Below are positions 22,359 to 52,990 of a stretch of 64,000 nucleotides of DNA, piece after piece. The notes below the pieces were generated by a model. The model had not been told where the DNA came from. It worked only from the letters and a program-made list of their open reading frames with translations, and made no database searches. Position 1 is the first letter of the stretch; each line of letters starts with the position of its first letter. The stretch comes from Cristatella mucedo (Eukaryota > Bryozoa > Phylactolaemata > Cristatellidae): the NCBI GenBank assembly GCA_009760855.2, contig WPIO01000001.1, forward strand, positions 13,145,001-13,209,000, in the 5' to 3' direction. A program made the translations under genes and the position numbers.

Positions 22359-25300
22359 ATGATATCAATGCGAGATGTCAAAGTATGCCTCTTGGGCGTA
22401 AGTTTTGAACGTAACGTGTTGACTGTCTTGAGCGCGGCCTTCATACATGCATAGTGTAGAGCCAATGCAAACTTGTCAACCCGAGCAAGTGCGGAGGTGC
22501 TGTCTGCGAAAGTAGCCTGACTGGATTCAAAAGGTCGTCTTCTGAAACTAGCTGATTATCTGCTTGAGAGTCGAGTGAGCCATACTCTTTCTTCGGTACT
22601 AGCTTCGCCTGCGTCCATCTCGCGGTTGGGACCCGACGGACGACAACATCGTAGATATATGGAATCTGATCCCGCCACTCTCGACCAGCTTATTCAGATC
22701 GCTGGCCTTTTTTGTGGTCAGTTTTTCATACTTCTCATCTTGACTCCGTCACTGCACTGGTAGTCTGCTTGGCTAACCACGACAGTGCCGACCAATAATA
22801 GGGTGAGATTATAGGTCGCTTCCAGCATGGATCGCCTGTTTCTCGTGAACGTCGGAGGGTTTTGTGCTTAGCGTTCATGAATTGATGCGTTTTCGCTTCA
22901 AATTTATAGAGGCTTGTCAGGATGCGGTGCTGCCACGGTGTTCGGGTGTCGTTTGAGCTCAGTTTATACACGATGTGCTAATTGGATTCAGTCACGGTTC
23001 GGTTGTGTTCGCGAAAAGCCATTTCAGTGAAAAAATTTCGCGCGAAAAACTGATCGTCTGAGTTTTGAAATCCCTAATGGCTACAGATGGCTTTGTAAAA
23101 CGCAGTCATGTCCTGAAAGCAGTCAGTGAGGTTTGCTCTCATTTTGTGCGGTGGCTGCATGCAAACGTCTGTACTTGGGCCACAGAGGCAGTGCCACCCT
23201 GTTTGGGGCATTTTAGTCTGCTCGCTTTACATTGGCAGTGGCTGTCCGAGTGAAACTCGAGCGCGGTTTTATGCATTTGTAGGACAGTGGCGTTGGCAAG
23301 ACGAGCGTTGTGCAGAGGTTCGTTTGGGACAGCTTTAGAGACGGCCAAGAACACACTATAGGGTGCGTATCTCTTGTTAAGAGTCGGCTGCACGTACGTA
23401 CTTGTTCGATTTGTTAGCACTGCTTCGCTAATGCACATAACTCATTCCCGTGTTTTCAGGGCATCGTTCATGTCCAAGACCCTTACCTTTGGGAACTCGT
23501 CTTTCCGCTTTCAAATTTGGGACACTGCTGGTCAGGAAAAAGTGAGTTTTTCCATGCCTGAGCTGTCGCGCCGTTGATGCACTGGTTTTCTCATTTTGTT
23601 TGCAAGATGTGTGCAGCTGCCAGCTTACGCTGCTGTCTGTGAAGCAGATGCTGTGACAAGTGCTTGCACCGGAAAGACCGATTTGTGCCGCTGCCCGAAT
23701 GTGTGCGTGCGCTCTCGTTTTGCTAAGACTGTGTTCAGAAGGACTGCCTGGGGCCTTACATCCTAATCGGCGGGCCAGCAAAGGCAGGGTAGGCAGTAGG
23801 ACTTTTTATATCGCTCAGTCATGACGATTGAGTGGTAGAATCGAGAAGCCAAGCAGAAAATTGCAAGAGCTGCACCAATACCGTTGTGGCACGGCCTAGA
23901 CAGGGATGACAGATAGAAGACGGTCCGGTCTGTCTGTGTGTGTGTATCTCGAGTAGCAGGTGCCTATATAGCTCAGTCATCTGCAAAGCACCCACCTACT
24001 ATGACGTTCAGTTTACCATTCCCTGCATGCTGACTCGGCAGGGAGCATGGCGGTGCACTGATACTGATCACTATCGTGCTTTTGCATCGACCGTGTAGTT
24101 AATAACTGCATCGGCCTCTTGGCAACATCAATTAGCTTGCCTTCTGATTGGTCAGCATCAGCCTTGGCTTTGCATTGATTATCGTCGGAGCGTGGCACTG
24201 TCTAGAACGGCGCTATCCGTTCCCACGCTGTAGTACCGAACCCTTGCGCCGATGTACTATCGTGGAGCTGCAGCTGCCATCATCGTCTATGACATCACAT
24301 CCAAGGTAAGCCACCGTGCTGTGACGTAGTCGCATCCAAGGACCGTGCCGTTAATCGGCTGCATATCGACATAGAAAGTGACCCCTGGCCGAGTTCTTTC
24401 AGCCGAGTTGTTGCTTTGCCTTCATTCGGAAGGGCATACTTCGCAGCTGCTGCGTGAGCTTTGGGATGATTGAGTGGTCGGCGGCTGGGTGGGGGGAGGG
24501 GACGCTTCGGGGGGGGGGGTGTGTGTGTGTGTGAAGTACGCGTGTCAAGAAATCAGCCCGACTGTACGACAGTGGTTCACCGCTTGGTGACTTCTAGCCT
24601 GATGCCGGTGTCGTGCAAGAGCCACATCAGAAGGTTCCTAGTGCTTAGCTCAGCCGTGTAGTGTCGGCATGTGCTCCATTTCATACAATACTGAGCCCGG
24701 CATTGAGCTGGAGCCAGTTTGGGATCAGAAGTCTATACGCCGGCTTGCAGCACCGGCTTTAGCTGCGTTAGGCTAGCAGTTCGTCAGGCTAGCAGTTCGT
24801 CAGGCCACTCACTGCGACGAGCGAGCGGCGGCTGCACCAGCCACGAGCAGTCGTCACTGTGGCAGACCTAGTGGTTGTGCAAGATGGAACGCTCAAAAAA
24901 GTGGTGGCGGGTGAGGTAGGCTTGCACCTCTCCCCAGCGTCGGTCGTTAGCTGCTCTCGCCGATTGCCACTGCTTTGCTCCGGGCTCCAGCGGCTTTTCC
25001 TTGACGCACCCTCTCACCTTGCTGTCATTATTAACGAAGACTTTCGAATTTGCCTGCCTCTTCTGTGTGGGCGTGGCCACTTTGCAAGAGGCTACGAAGC
25101 TTGGGCTGTGGCTCCGTCGTTTGTGGGCCTGGGCTGAGTGTGACTGGTGTTTTTTCTACGCTGGAGTATTTTGTTAGTGCAGTCACAGTCGGTAGTAGGC
25201 TGATTTTTTGTGGTGCAAGCAAAGGGTTCGACTGTGACCGCTGAGTTCACTGGGACCCAGGAGTTTCCTGAGTTGCCATCTGTAGCCGACTGGTTAGAGC

Positions 25301-26104
25301 CGAGAGTTTTTTCAGCACCAGTTTGCCAGTTGTTTTTTGCTGTGCTCACAACCGCTGTTGCCAGGGCCCACGATATCGATCCTAAAAAAGATTAGTTGAT
25401 TTATTTGTAAATGGTAGAGAGGCTCAGCGCCTGACACTACCACTTGCTTTGGGTAGACAATCGAGGAATGGCCTGCGCAGGACCGAAACCCATGACCTGA
25501 GTCGTGAAGTTCGAGCGCCTTGCCCCTGGGCTAAGACTCAGACTGGTAACCGTACTGGTTATATTGTCCCTCCCTCTCCCTCGGTTGCCATCTCCCATCT
25601 CTAGTTCATTGCTTTGCTAGCAACGGATCTGTCTTGTTGGGTTCCAGGAGTCGTTCTCGAACGTCAAGAGCTGGGTTCGGGAGTTGGAGCAGCAGGGCCC
25701 AAGAGACATTGTGCTTGCCATCGCGGGCAACAAGAAAGACCTGCAGGAAGACCGTGAAGTCGACGGAGACGGTACGCGTCAAGTCTCGGCCGACCGAGTC
25801 TTGTGGTGCCCCACAACGTTGTTAGTCAGCAAAAAGTGCCGACGTTTTGATGCGCTAGCGGCATTCCTGGATGCGGGAGACCCTGCTGCTGCTTGAGCCT
25901 AAGAGCAGAGTGCACACACTCAACTATTTGTGCAGCTGGATGCTTGATAAATTTTATTTTCCTTATCACGCACCATTTGTAGAGGCAGCAAACTACGCCA
26001 AAGAAGTCGGCGCTGTCTTCACCGAGACCAGCGCCCTGACGGCGGAGAACGTTAACGAGCTCTTCCAGGACATTGGTATCGCCGTGCTTCGATACTTCTC
26101 TTAG
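22359..26104 (+). CDS. Rab22/Rab31-like small GTPase lacking a prenylation tail
   Basis: Rab5-subfamily GTPases direct early endosome traffic. Coding exons: 22368-22397 (ATG 22368, with an in-frame upstream ATG at 22359), 23283-23362, 23460-23541, 24234-24305, 25648-25771, 25983-26104 (TAG at 26102). Total is 169 codons from the second ATG. Visible motifs: P-loop GDSGVGKTS, effector threonine in HTIGASFM, switch II WDTAGQEK, then YRTLAPMYYRGAAAA and IIVYDIT, guanine-binding GNKKD and ETSAL. GASFM and LAPMYYRG fit Rab22/31 and Rab5 best. Two positions differ from most Rabs: K after DTAGQE (usually R) and SAL for SAK. The frame stops in helix 5 (LFQDIGIAVLRYFS) with no hypervariable tail or C-terminal cysteines. 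A GT at 26076 (ATTG|GTATCG) could be a donor to an unseen tail exon. Retrotransposition is excluded because five introns remain. Confidence 0.88.
25398..25552 (-). mobile_element. tRNA-derived SINE, type i-like, in the last but one Rab intron
   Basis: On the minus strand a tRNA-like head (TTAGCCCAGGGGCAAGGCGC, then GGTCATGGGTTTCGGTCC) is followed by GTGTCAGGCGCTGAGCCTCT and an AATAAAT tail. It is about 95 bp from exon 25648-25771. Confidence 0.55.
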
Positions 26105-26337
26105 CATGCTTGTGCTGCTGTAATACTTGTGTTGAGCTAGCACAGCTGAGGCTTGTTGGTTTTTCTTGTTAGCCAAAGCCTGCTCGACTGTGTTGATTGG
26201 CAGCTGTAGCAGCAACCTGCCCACGACCTGTGCCATATTGGCGGAGTGTGGACTTGCAGACAACAGCCATGGACAATGCATTGACCACCACCCCCCCCCC
26301 CAAAAAACTGCTAGCTTGGTCAGCTAGGCTTCTAGAG

Positions 26338-26524
26338 CAGTGGTTCTCAACTTTCCTAATGCTTCGACCCTTTAATACAGGTCATCATGTTGTGGCGACC
26401 CCCAACCATAAAATTATTGTGTGCAAAATGTGGAAATTAGTGTTTTCCGATGGTCTTAGGCGACCCCTGTGAAAGGGTCGTTCGACCCCCAAAGGTTTCG
26501 CCACCCACAGGTTGAGAATCGCTG
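26338..26524. mobile_element. SPIN-like non-autonomous hAT element (MITE)
   Basis: Ends are CAGTGGTTCTCAAC and, inverted, CAGCGATTCTCAAC. Flanks TTCTAGAG (26330-26337) and TTCTAGGG (26525-26532) form an 8-bp target duplication with one mismatch, as expected for hAT. Internal blocks GCTTCGACCCTTTAATACAG, GACCCCCAACCATAAAATTA and TTTTCCGATGGTCTTAGGCG, then GACCCCTGTGAAAGGGTCG, are those I know from vertebrate SPIN/URR1 elements, in the same order. At 187 bp it is shorter than the usual MITE because the middle is missing. Confidence 0.85.
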
Positions 26525-26879
26525 TTCTAGGGTGTTCAGCCTGCCACTGCTTCACATCAGAGTATTGCCAGCCGTCAAAAGGTGCGACTGCCGACGGCCA
26601 GCTAACTCGACCAACGTAAACTAAATACCAAAAGTATTTACGAGGGTCGACCTATGCAATATATACCTATACCTCCTTCAAGCTGCTATCCCGGCAGCCG
26701 ATTGACTTAATCTCGGGCTAACAGCACTGAAAACATGCTCATGAGGTGTTTTGATATTTTCTATAATGACAACCAAGGTTATGCATGCATATCACTATTA
26801 GGATACTCACATCATTAGGAGGTCGGATCACCATTATTCTTTATAACTTGCTGCATTCCCCCCTCCCCCTCCCCCCCTT

Positions 26880-27250
26880 TGACTTGGTCAACTTTTCGGT
26901 AGGCATCCAGAGTTATGCAGTCCTGATTACTACTAAGCCTACCAAAAAGCCACTTGGGAGAGAGGCACAGTCCTCAGTGCTGAGGAAGTGCCCCAACCTG
27001 CCCCTGTTGTTGCTCGATAGGGTTGAGATCAGGAGATTAGAGCTCGGCCTACCAAGGATCCGAATACCCGAGTTTGAAAAGGATTACTTCGTTGGCCTGC
27101 CAGTATACTTGGGGCCTTTGTTCGTTTGCCAAATAGAGTCCTCTACTGCAAGAGCTCTGGCATAGCGGACCCAACATTTTGGACGACGTCTATGATCATA
27201 TTCCCAATCATAATCCCGTTAACGAAGTTCAACACTGCAAGCCGAAAAAC
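26880..27250 (-). mobile_element. Decayed Tc1-like transposase, C-terminal half
   Basis: On the minus strand IWQTNKGPKYTGR (about 27090-27140, from an original QQDNDPKHTAR) is followed after about 30 codons by SPDLNPIEQ (about 27010-27050). Frames are broken. It may be the same insertion as 28460-28870, separated by later elements. Confidence 0.6.
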
Positions 27251-27299
27251 TTCATCAAACAAGTGCACTTACACTGCCACACTTGAGCGTTGATTGTAA

Positions 27300-27640
27300 G
27301 CAGTCTATATCGTACTCTTCGCCTTTTCTCGTGGTACTCTTTACCATTCACATTTCAAAAGAAATTAAAAATGCACTTATTTATGACAGCATTTAGTGGG
27401 TCCGTGTGATTCGTCCTTTATGTGCTTATGCATGCTGACACTGTGCATGCTGCCACTAATAACACTTGCATGCTGACACTGTGCATGTCACCCCTAACCA
27501 TGTTATTCTTGTTGTTTATCAACCATTATACCACTCACCATTCGATCGTGTTTCCTTTGCTGCAAATGTTAAGTGCCTATAAAGAGATTGAGTTCTCTGA
27601 GGGGGCTTTATCAAGTGTATTATTATTATTTTTTACAGCT
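27300..27640 (+). mobile_element. LINE-A 3' end
   Basis: Ends with AAAGAGATTGAGTTCTCTGA, GGGGGCTTTATCAAGTGTAT and an (ATT)n tail. The body CATTTAGTGGGTCCGTGTGA and repeated GCATGCTGACACTGTGCATG are shared with 58270-58545 and 61910-62155. Confidence 0.8.
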
Positions 27641-27951
27641 GGCGAAAGTTCTCCTTTTGCTATCTACTGATCATGAATTTACTTTCGCTGCTCTGTAGAA
27701 CACGGCTCTAGTCATCAGCTGTAAAGTGGGTGTGTTAACGTGCCCATTGCAGACGGCTTTTTGTTGTCACACTCTTTAAAAAAGACTTGCATTTGCTGAC
27801 TTCTATATTTGCCAGGCTCGAAAAGCCTACGAACCTTATTGGCACTTAAAAGCTTTGAGTGGCCACTTCCAAGGGCTTGGGGAGAGCTCGATATGGGGCT
27901 TTTCTTTGACCAACTACTGCGAGATATAAATAAATAAATATAAATATATAT

Positions 27952-28112
27952 ATATATAATTCATTTATTCGTTTGTATTGCGCCCTAAGAGAACCTACTC
28001 TTTATTCAGGCGCTTCGCATGCGCCACGGGGCTCGAGCCCGAGACCTCAGCCAGACCTTGGTCAGGGCGAACACCTTAACCACTGGGCCAAACCAGCTTC
28101 AGTAGGCAGTCG
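27952..28112 (-). mobile_element. tRNA-derived SINE, type i, with LINE-A-like tail
   Basis: Reverse complement shows an A-box-like GTTTGGCCCAGTGGTTAAGG, B-box-like CTCGGGCTCGAGCCCC, then GCGCCTGAATAAAGAG and GGTTCTCTTAGGGCGCAATA. It matches 61375-61526 along its length. Confidence 0.75.
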
Positions 28113-28309
28113 TCTCTTTTTGTCGTCGCACGTAGCTGGCCAGAGAGTAATAAGACATCTATGCTACCATCCTGGGACTACTCTACCAGGTTATAGCTGA
28201 CAGTCCCCTTGCTAATACTTAAGTTTCTGTGCCATCAAGTTGCTTAGACCCTTCTTGTGATAGACAATTATTTGACCTTGATTTCAGTGTTTAATACCTT
28301 CATGTCGCC

Positions 28310-28425
28310 CTGGTTTGGCACAGGGGTAAGGTTCTTGCCTTTAGCGCCCAGTGTGAGCGTGCGTGTGTAGCCTGGATTGAATTCAGAGGTCTTAGCAAAC
28401 TATCGCCAGGTTTATTTTCTTTTTT
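28310..28425 (+). mobile_element. tRNA-like SINE head
   Basis: CCTGGTTTGGCACAGGGGTA resembles a tRNA A-box arm; a GGATTGAATTCAGAGG B-box-like sequence follows about 50 bp later. No clear body or tail. Confidence 0.35.
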
Positions 28426-28459
28426 GTCAGATTCTCGAAAAGTTGTCACTAGAAGCTTA

Positions 28460-28870
28460 TAGAGCACATTGACAGGGGTGAACTTTCAGTCGGGATTCTA
28501 GTGACACTAGTCCACCGAAACTGCTCTTCTCCGTGTGATCAACGACATCTGAAGTAGGAACGATGGCCACAATTTTACTGCCCTAAATTTCACCATTGTC
28601 TGAAGGCAGTTACCATTGAAACCCTAACTGGGGCAACAATACACGTACTGCCGGCGTTTACAGTTGCCAAAAATGGTGAATCTAGCCTCATCCCTCAGTA
28701 TGACTTTGCTCAAGTCTTCGTTCTTCCGGTCGTACTTCACCATAGTCTCACAAATTTGCAATTATTTAGCAATAGCAAAGTCCCGTGGCCCTTTGTAAAG
28801 GCAGTCAACTCCCTGGTCTTAGGCATGCCATATGGCGATAGCTTGAGGATAGGAACCAAGAATGCTTGGT
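28460..28870 (-). mobile_element. Decayed Tc1-like transposase, N-terminal catalytic part
   Basis: The minus-strand translation has a DEARFTIFGN-like stretch followed by a YVYCCP block, matching the first catalytic Asp region of Tc1 enzymes (SDESRFTIFGN). Stops interrupt it. Confidence 0.55.
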
Positions 28871-30369
28871 GCGCTGTAGCTCTCTGAACACCGTGAACGT
28901 GCTACAGTACAGGAGCAGTTTTCAACGTGCTATAAAATGCGGAAATTCGCCATTTTTAAATGTTTCAAGGCCCAATGTGCATTTTCTTGTTCTTTTTTTG
29001 TATGTACTAGAAAATGAAATGCCAAGCTGGAGGGAGCTATATTTTTGGAGATATTTATTGTCTGTGCTTCGGTGTTTTTATTTCATTTCACGGTCGGATG
29101 CCCACCACTGATCGTAAACAAGGGGTCACTGATACTTCTGTTCTCGAGCGTATATGTTTATTCTTCTTCCCCTTGGCACGAGAGCACCGGGTTAGCAGCT
29201 CCGCACACAGTTCGGTCAGAAAGGGCAAAAGTAACGCCTCCTGTACAGCAACGTTTGCTGGAAGCATCGAGCCGTTTGGATAGCAAGGAAGATAGTCAGA
29301 CCTATAGTGCGTCCACACGCACATTCTGCCATGTTAAAAGGCAAAATGTCGTTAATGGCTGCTGAGAGATTTGGTTTCTGACAAGTTATCCTCAAGCCGA
29401 CCTTCAATAGTGAGTCCATTCTGCAGGTAAACAATCGAGTTTACATAAAAGGCGAGCCACGCCCTCCCCTGGCAACCTCCGGTGGCGAATAATTGCTAAG
29501 TTAACAGTGTTCTATGCACCTCATTGATACTTTTGCACGTTGAGTTAATATCTTGCCAGGTATTTAGCCGTAGCATCTAAATTGTTTAGTGACATTGTAG
29601 TAGATACCTCGTTCTTATTCTTGACATTAAATCCGTTGTTCAGTCGTACATGTGGTTTTTGGGGGCTTGCCTGATGCAAGTGCCTGACAGCCCCCCCCCC
29701 AAGCTCTCATGGCTGCTCAATCAGTAGACCTTTACATTTATTAATTTTTTGCATTGCTTCTTAATTCTGACCCGACGTATAGCATGCCAAGATGTACAAG
29801 ACAGATGTGGTCTTGTCGTCCACTCGAATGGCTTCCATACCAGGCTACTACCCCTCTCCAGCTCTTGACTTGCTGCAAGGCCTGTTCTCCCGGAGTCTGT
29901 TTTGTGCTGTGCACTCGTTGAAGTTGTCGAGGCCGCAAAAAAGCAGCTCTCACCACCCACTGCCTGGGCTGACCAAGTTAGCTGAACGTCACCACCACTA
30001 GAGCTACTGTGCTAGTTTTCTCCTAAGTTTCACTGGTCCACGGCCAATGAGCTCACAGCACACAGCAGTTATTTTGTGCTGCTAGTTATTAGCAGGCTTC
30101 TGCCCATATTGCATCGCTCCTTTCACTAGTTGGTCTGAAGCACGGTCTGTGACTACATTGTTATCCCTTATCATTTGTTATTGCGACTAACAAATAATTC
30201 TAAACTTGTTACTTAAAGCCGACGTAGGCACTGGAAAGCACTCACAGCTGGCTGCATTTGAAGTGTTTGAAGACACTGGTGGGAAGCTGGTCATGCCTCG
30301 GTCATGTCTGAGGTGAATTACTGAACTATCGAATCGTGGGATACGCTAGTAGCCAAAATTCGTCCCTGA
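28871..30369. other. Rab-AARS intergenic spacer, nothing recognised
   Basis: Short open frames occur on both strands without domains. C-rich runs lie at about 29691-29701. Possible distal 3' sequence of the Rab gene cannot be excluded. Confidence 0.4.
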
Positions 30370-30560
30370 CCGCTGTGAGTCAGATGCTGCTGCTGCTGGC
30401 TGATTTAGTAGCCTCCTTGATTTAGCTGCTGCAAGAGCCTTGGTGGCTATCACCCAACTCGCAGTGGGCTTTACAGAATTGCCAGTTGCAGGACTCGAAC
30501 CCACGACCTGGATCGTGAAGTGCTAGCACTTTACCTTTCGGCAAAGTCTTTGCTGCTTAA
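30370..30560 (-). mobile_element. tRNA-derived SINE, type ii
   Basis: On the minus strand: GGTAAAGTGCTAGCACTTCA, B-box GGTCGTGGGTTCGAGTCC, then GCCCACTGCGAGTTGGGTGA and GCCACCAAGGCTCTTGCAGC. Confidence 0.7.
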
Positions 30561-31044
30561 AGCACCAGTCCGTATAGGAGCTTGGCAAAGCCAGCCTATC
30601 AGTAGCCCTCTGGAAAAGTGCCCTTACATTTGGAGTATGTCCTGTGCTTCCAGTGCGTGCTGGTTTTAGCTGAATCCTGCTTGGCGAGTCCAGCTAGGAG
30701 AGGTGCAATGCCATCCCACCTTTATGCTCGATGACCATATAAATGATGCTGTCGAACCAGCTGACTCATTATTTTATTTTACTCCCCAGCAGGTTTTTCC
30801 TTGGACGGTGTGCCACGAGTCATACGCTGCTGCTCAACCAACCCCAGCTGGTCCTTGGTCTGACATATTGGCTGCTGTGACCTGCGCAATCACAGCTCCT
30901 GGTGCCCGAGTCCGCATTCCCATCTAGTCTGCTACTTTGTCAGGTCAGTCCGGTTTTCACCAGACTAGCACCAGTGGTACGGTCTGCCAAGCATTCAACT
31001 TGGTGTACTAGGCTTGCCAACATTTGACTGTTAATGGAGTGGAA

Positions 31045-31175
31045 ATTACCCCTTAGCACAACAGTAACATACATTTCACGACCCTACTCGGGGTTCGAGT
31101 CCTGCAGCAAGCAATCTTTAATTGTCAGCAGCAGACGGGTGAATATTGTGGCTGTTGAATCCACTGATGTTTAGC
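31045..31175 (+). mobile_element. tRNA-derived SINE, type ii, diverged
   Basis: CCCCTTAGCACAACAGTAAC, B-box-like GGGGTTCGAGTCCTGCAGC, then AATCTTTAATTGTCAGCAGC. Older than the other copies by the number of changes. Confidence 0.5.
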
Positions 31176-31952
31176 ATCTTTTTTTTTTACTTTAATGGCA
31201 CGAGGAAGGTGCATAGGGAGACCGAGGGATGGTTCCAACCAATCTAGTCGTGTTTCAGTGCTACCGAGTGCAGATTGTGCATGTGAACGTGTGCACTGGC
31301 AACCGGACTGGAGTACTGAGCAGAGACCTGAATACTGTGCAGTTGTTGTGTATGCTTATGTTTGTATGCTTAAGCTGTATGTTGTGTATTACACACGTGG
31401 ATTGCTGTGGTAAATAGTCTTTTGTGTCTTGACATCTCATTTTGGGTTATAGTCCTTATGAGCCCTAAAAGGTGTTCACTTCATTTGCAGTGAAAAAGCT
31501 GCCAAAAGAAAGTGAGCCTCTGGATCGATCAAATGGCACTAGTAAAGGGAAAGTGCGTCTACATAAGGCTGACAACCAAAAACAGAAGAAATGTTGCTGA
31601 CAGCATGGTTTTACAGGTCATCAGCGGTGTAATGTCTGGACTTCTCTCTGCTGGTTCTTATGAATGCCTTGTGGCCACATTTTGTACACCGTCTCAGCAC
31701 CACCCCCTTGGAGGTGTGCAGCCCTTCCCCCTTGGAGGTGTGCAGCTCTTTTAGCCTCAACCTTTTGATTTTTCTCTAGAGCCTCAGGTGCACAATATTT
31801 ATTTGGTATACTACCGAGACCGTGATGGTCCAACAATCGCGCTTTTGCAGCTCGCTAGAAAATGTATACCAAATGACAGGAAACTATGCTAATTACTGCA
31901 TGAGGTTCGTTTCTGCACAACAGATGCATGAATAAAGCAAATGTTAATTGTT
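31176..31952. other. Spacer downstream of AARS, nothing recognised
   Basis: A 25-bp direct duplication (CCCCTTGGAGGTGTGCAG) lies at about 31704-31749. No supported gene. Confidence 0.45.
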
Positions 31953-31958
31953 TTTATT
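31953..31958 (-). terminator. Poly(A) signal AATAAA for AARS
   Basis: Canonical AATAAA on the minus strand about 114 bases past the TAA at 32074-32072. It is the first such hexamer after the stop. Confidence 0.6.
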
Positions 31959-32071
31959 ACCAATGTAGCTTGCAAACTAAATTGCACCCATTCCCTGTCG
32001 CAAACATGAGTTTTTTCCAGCCCCAGCAGAACCAGTAATATATTTGCAAGATGGGTTGAAGATTGCAGAGC

Positions 32072-51921
<19,850 letters not shown>

Positions 51922-52714
51922 TTCTCCTGCAAAGCGTATGCAGCCATACACTAGAAGCAGTACCGCTCATACAATGCTCAAAGTGAGTGCAGAAAGATAC
52001 AAGCAAGCCTAATTTCAACAAATATGACAGCAAACACAGGCAGGCTGCGGTGGTGGCGAGAATAGATACTTTCAGGGTCTGCTGCTTCTCATCATGCCAC
52101 GATCTAAACGTGGTTATATATGGCTTTACTCTAAACGAGGCCACTCTGAACGCTCCGATACGTAGTGTCCCAGACAGGATGATGACAGGGCATTTCTTAA
52201 CATTCGATCTGCGACTATGAAATATGTCAAAATAAGGCATCACATCTAGAAACTAAAGTGCTGGTCACAATGACCAATCACGCATAGCAGATGCTACTTA
52301 CACAGCATCATCCTAGCAATGCATTCAACCTCCCTTACAATGACAGCATTCATTTACTGTAGGCTAAAATAATAATATTTGAACTCTCTCCAAGGCTTTT
52401 TATTATACGGTAATTATAAGTATCTGGTGCCTAGCAAGACTAATCGCATGCTAATCGCATTAGATGCACAAACCACGCAAAGCCTAGAGTTATTCATGCT
52501 ATTGGGTTATAAACATATCATGGGTAAGGTCGGTTCATGTCGGCCAGTAGTCTGGACGATGATGATTTAAGCTGCTTTCAGACTCAAGATACCCGAGAAC
52601 TTTCTCGAGTGCAAACTAGCATCGTACCAGCCATATCTACACTCAGCACAGTTCAAAGTCGTGAGCTTCGTTGTCAGGCTGTGGCTGGTACATTCACTTT
52701 CATTTGGCAATAAA

Positions 52715-52990
52715 TGTAACGTATCTCCATCTGTCACTCTACAAGGCCATACAGACTCAGTTGGTGTTATGCAGGAGAGTTTTGTATAGCGCACCCACAG
52801 CCTATGCGGCTTTCGGTACGCATTCGGTAGCAAACAGACTTCATAACACGCAACAAAGAGAAAGTGGGAAGCATAGCAGAGTCAGGAGAGCAGTTGAGGC
52901 ATTGAGTAGCAAGAAAGTAGCAGCTCAGAACCTCTGAAAAGGATGAGCCATAGTCGGCAGCAGGAGAGTAGTTGTCGTTGCATAAGAAAA
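52715..52990 (-). mobile_element. LINE-B 3' end upstream of AARS
   Basis: Reverse complement of GTATCTCCATCTGTCACTC, GGAGAGTTTTGTATAGCGCA and CGGCTTTCGGTACGCATTCG gives the AIQNS-stop and ESRLGCE codons of LINE-B. Truncated at about 52990. Confidence 0.75.
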
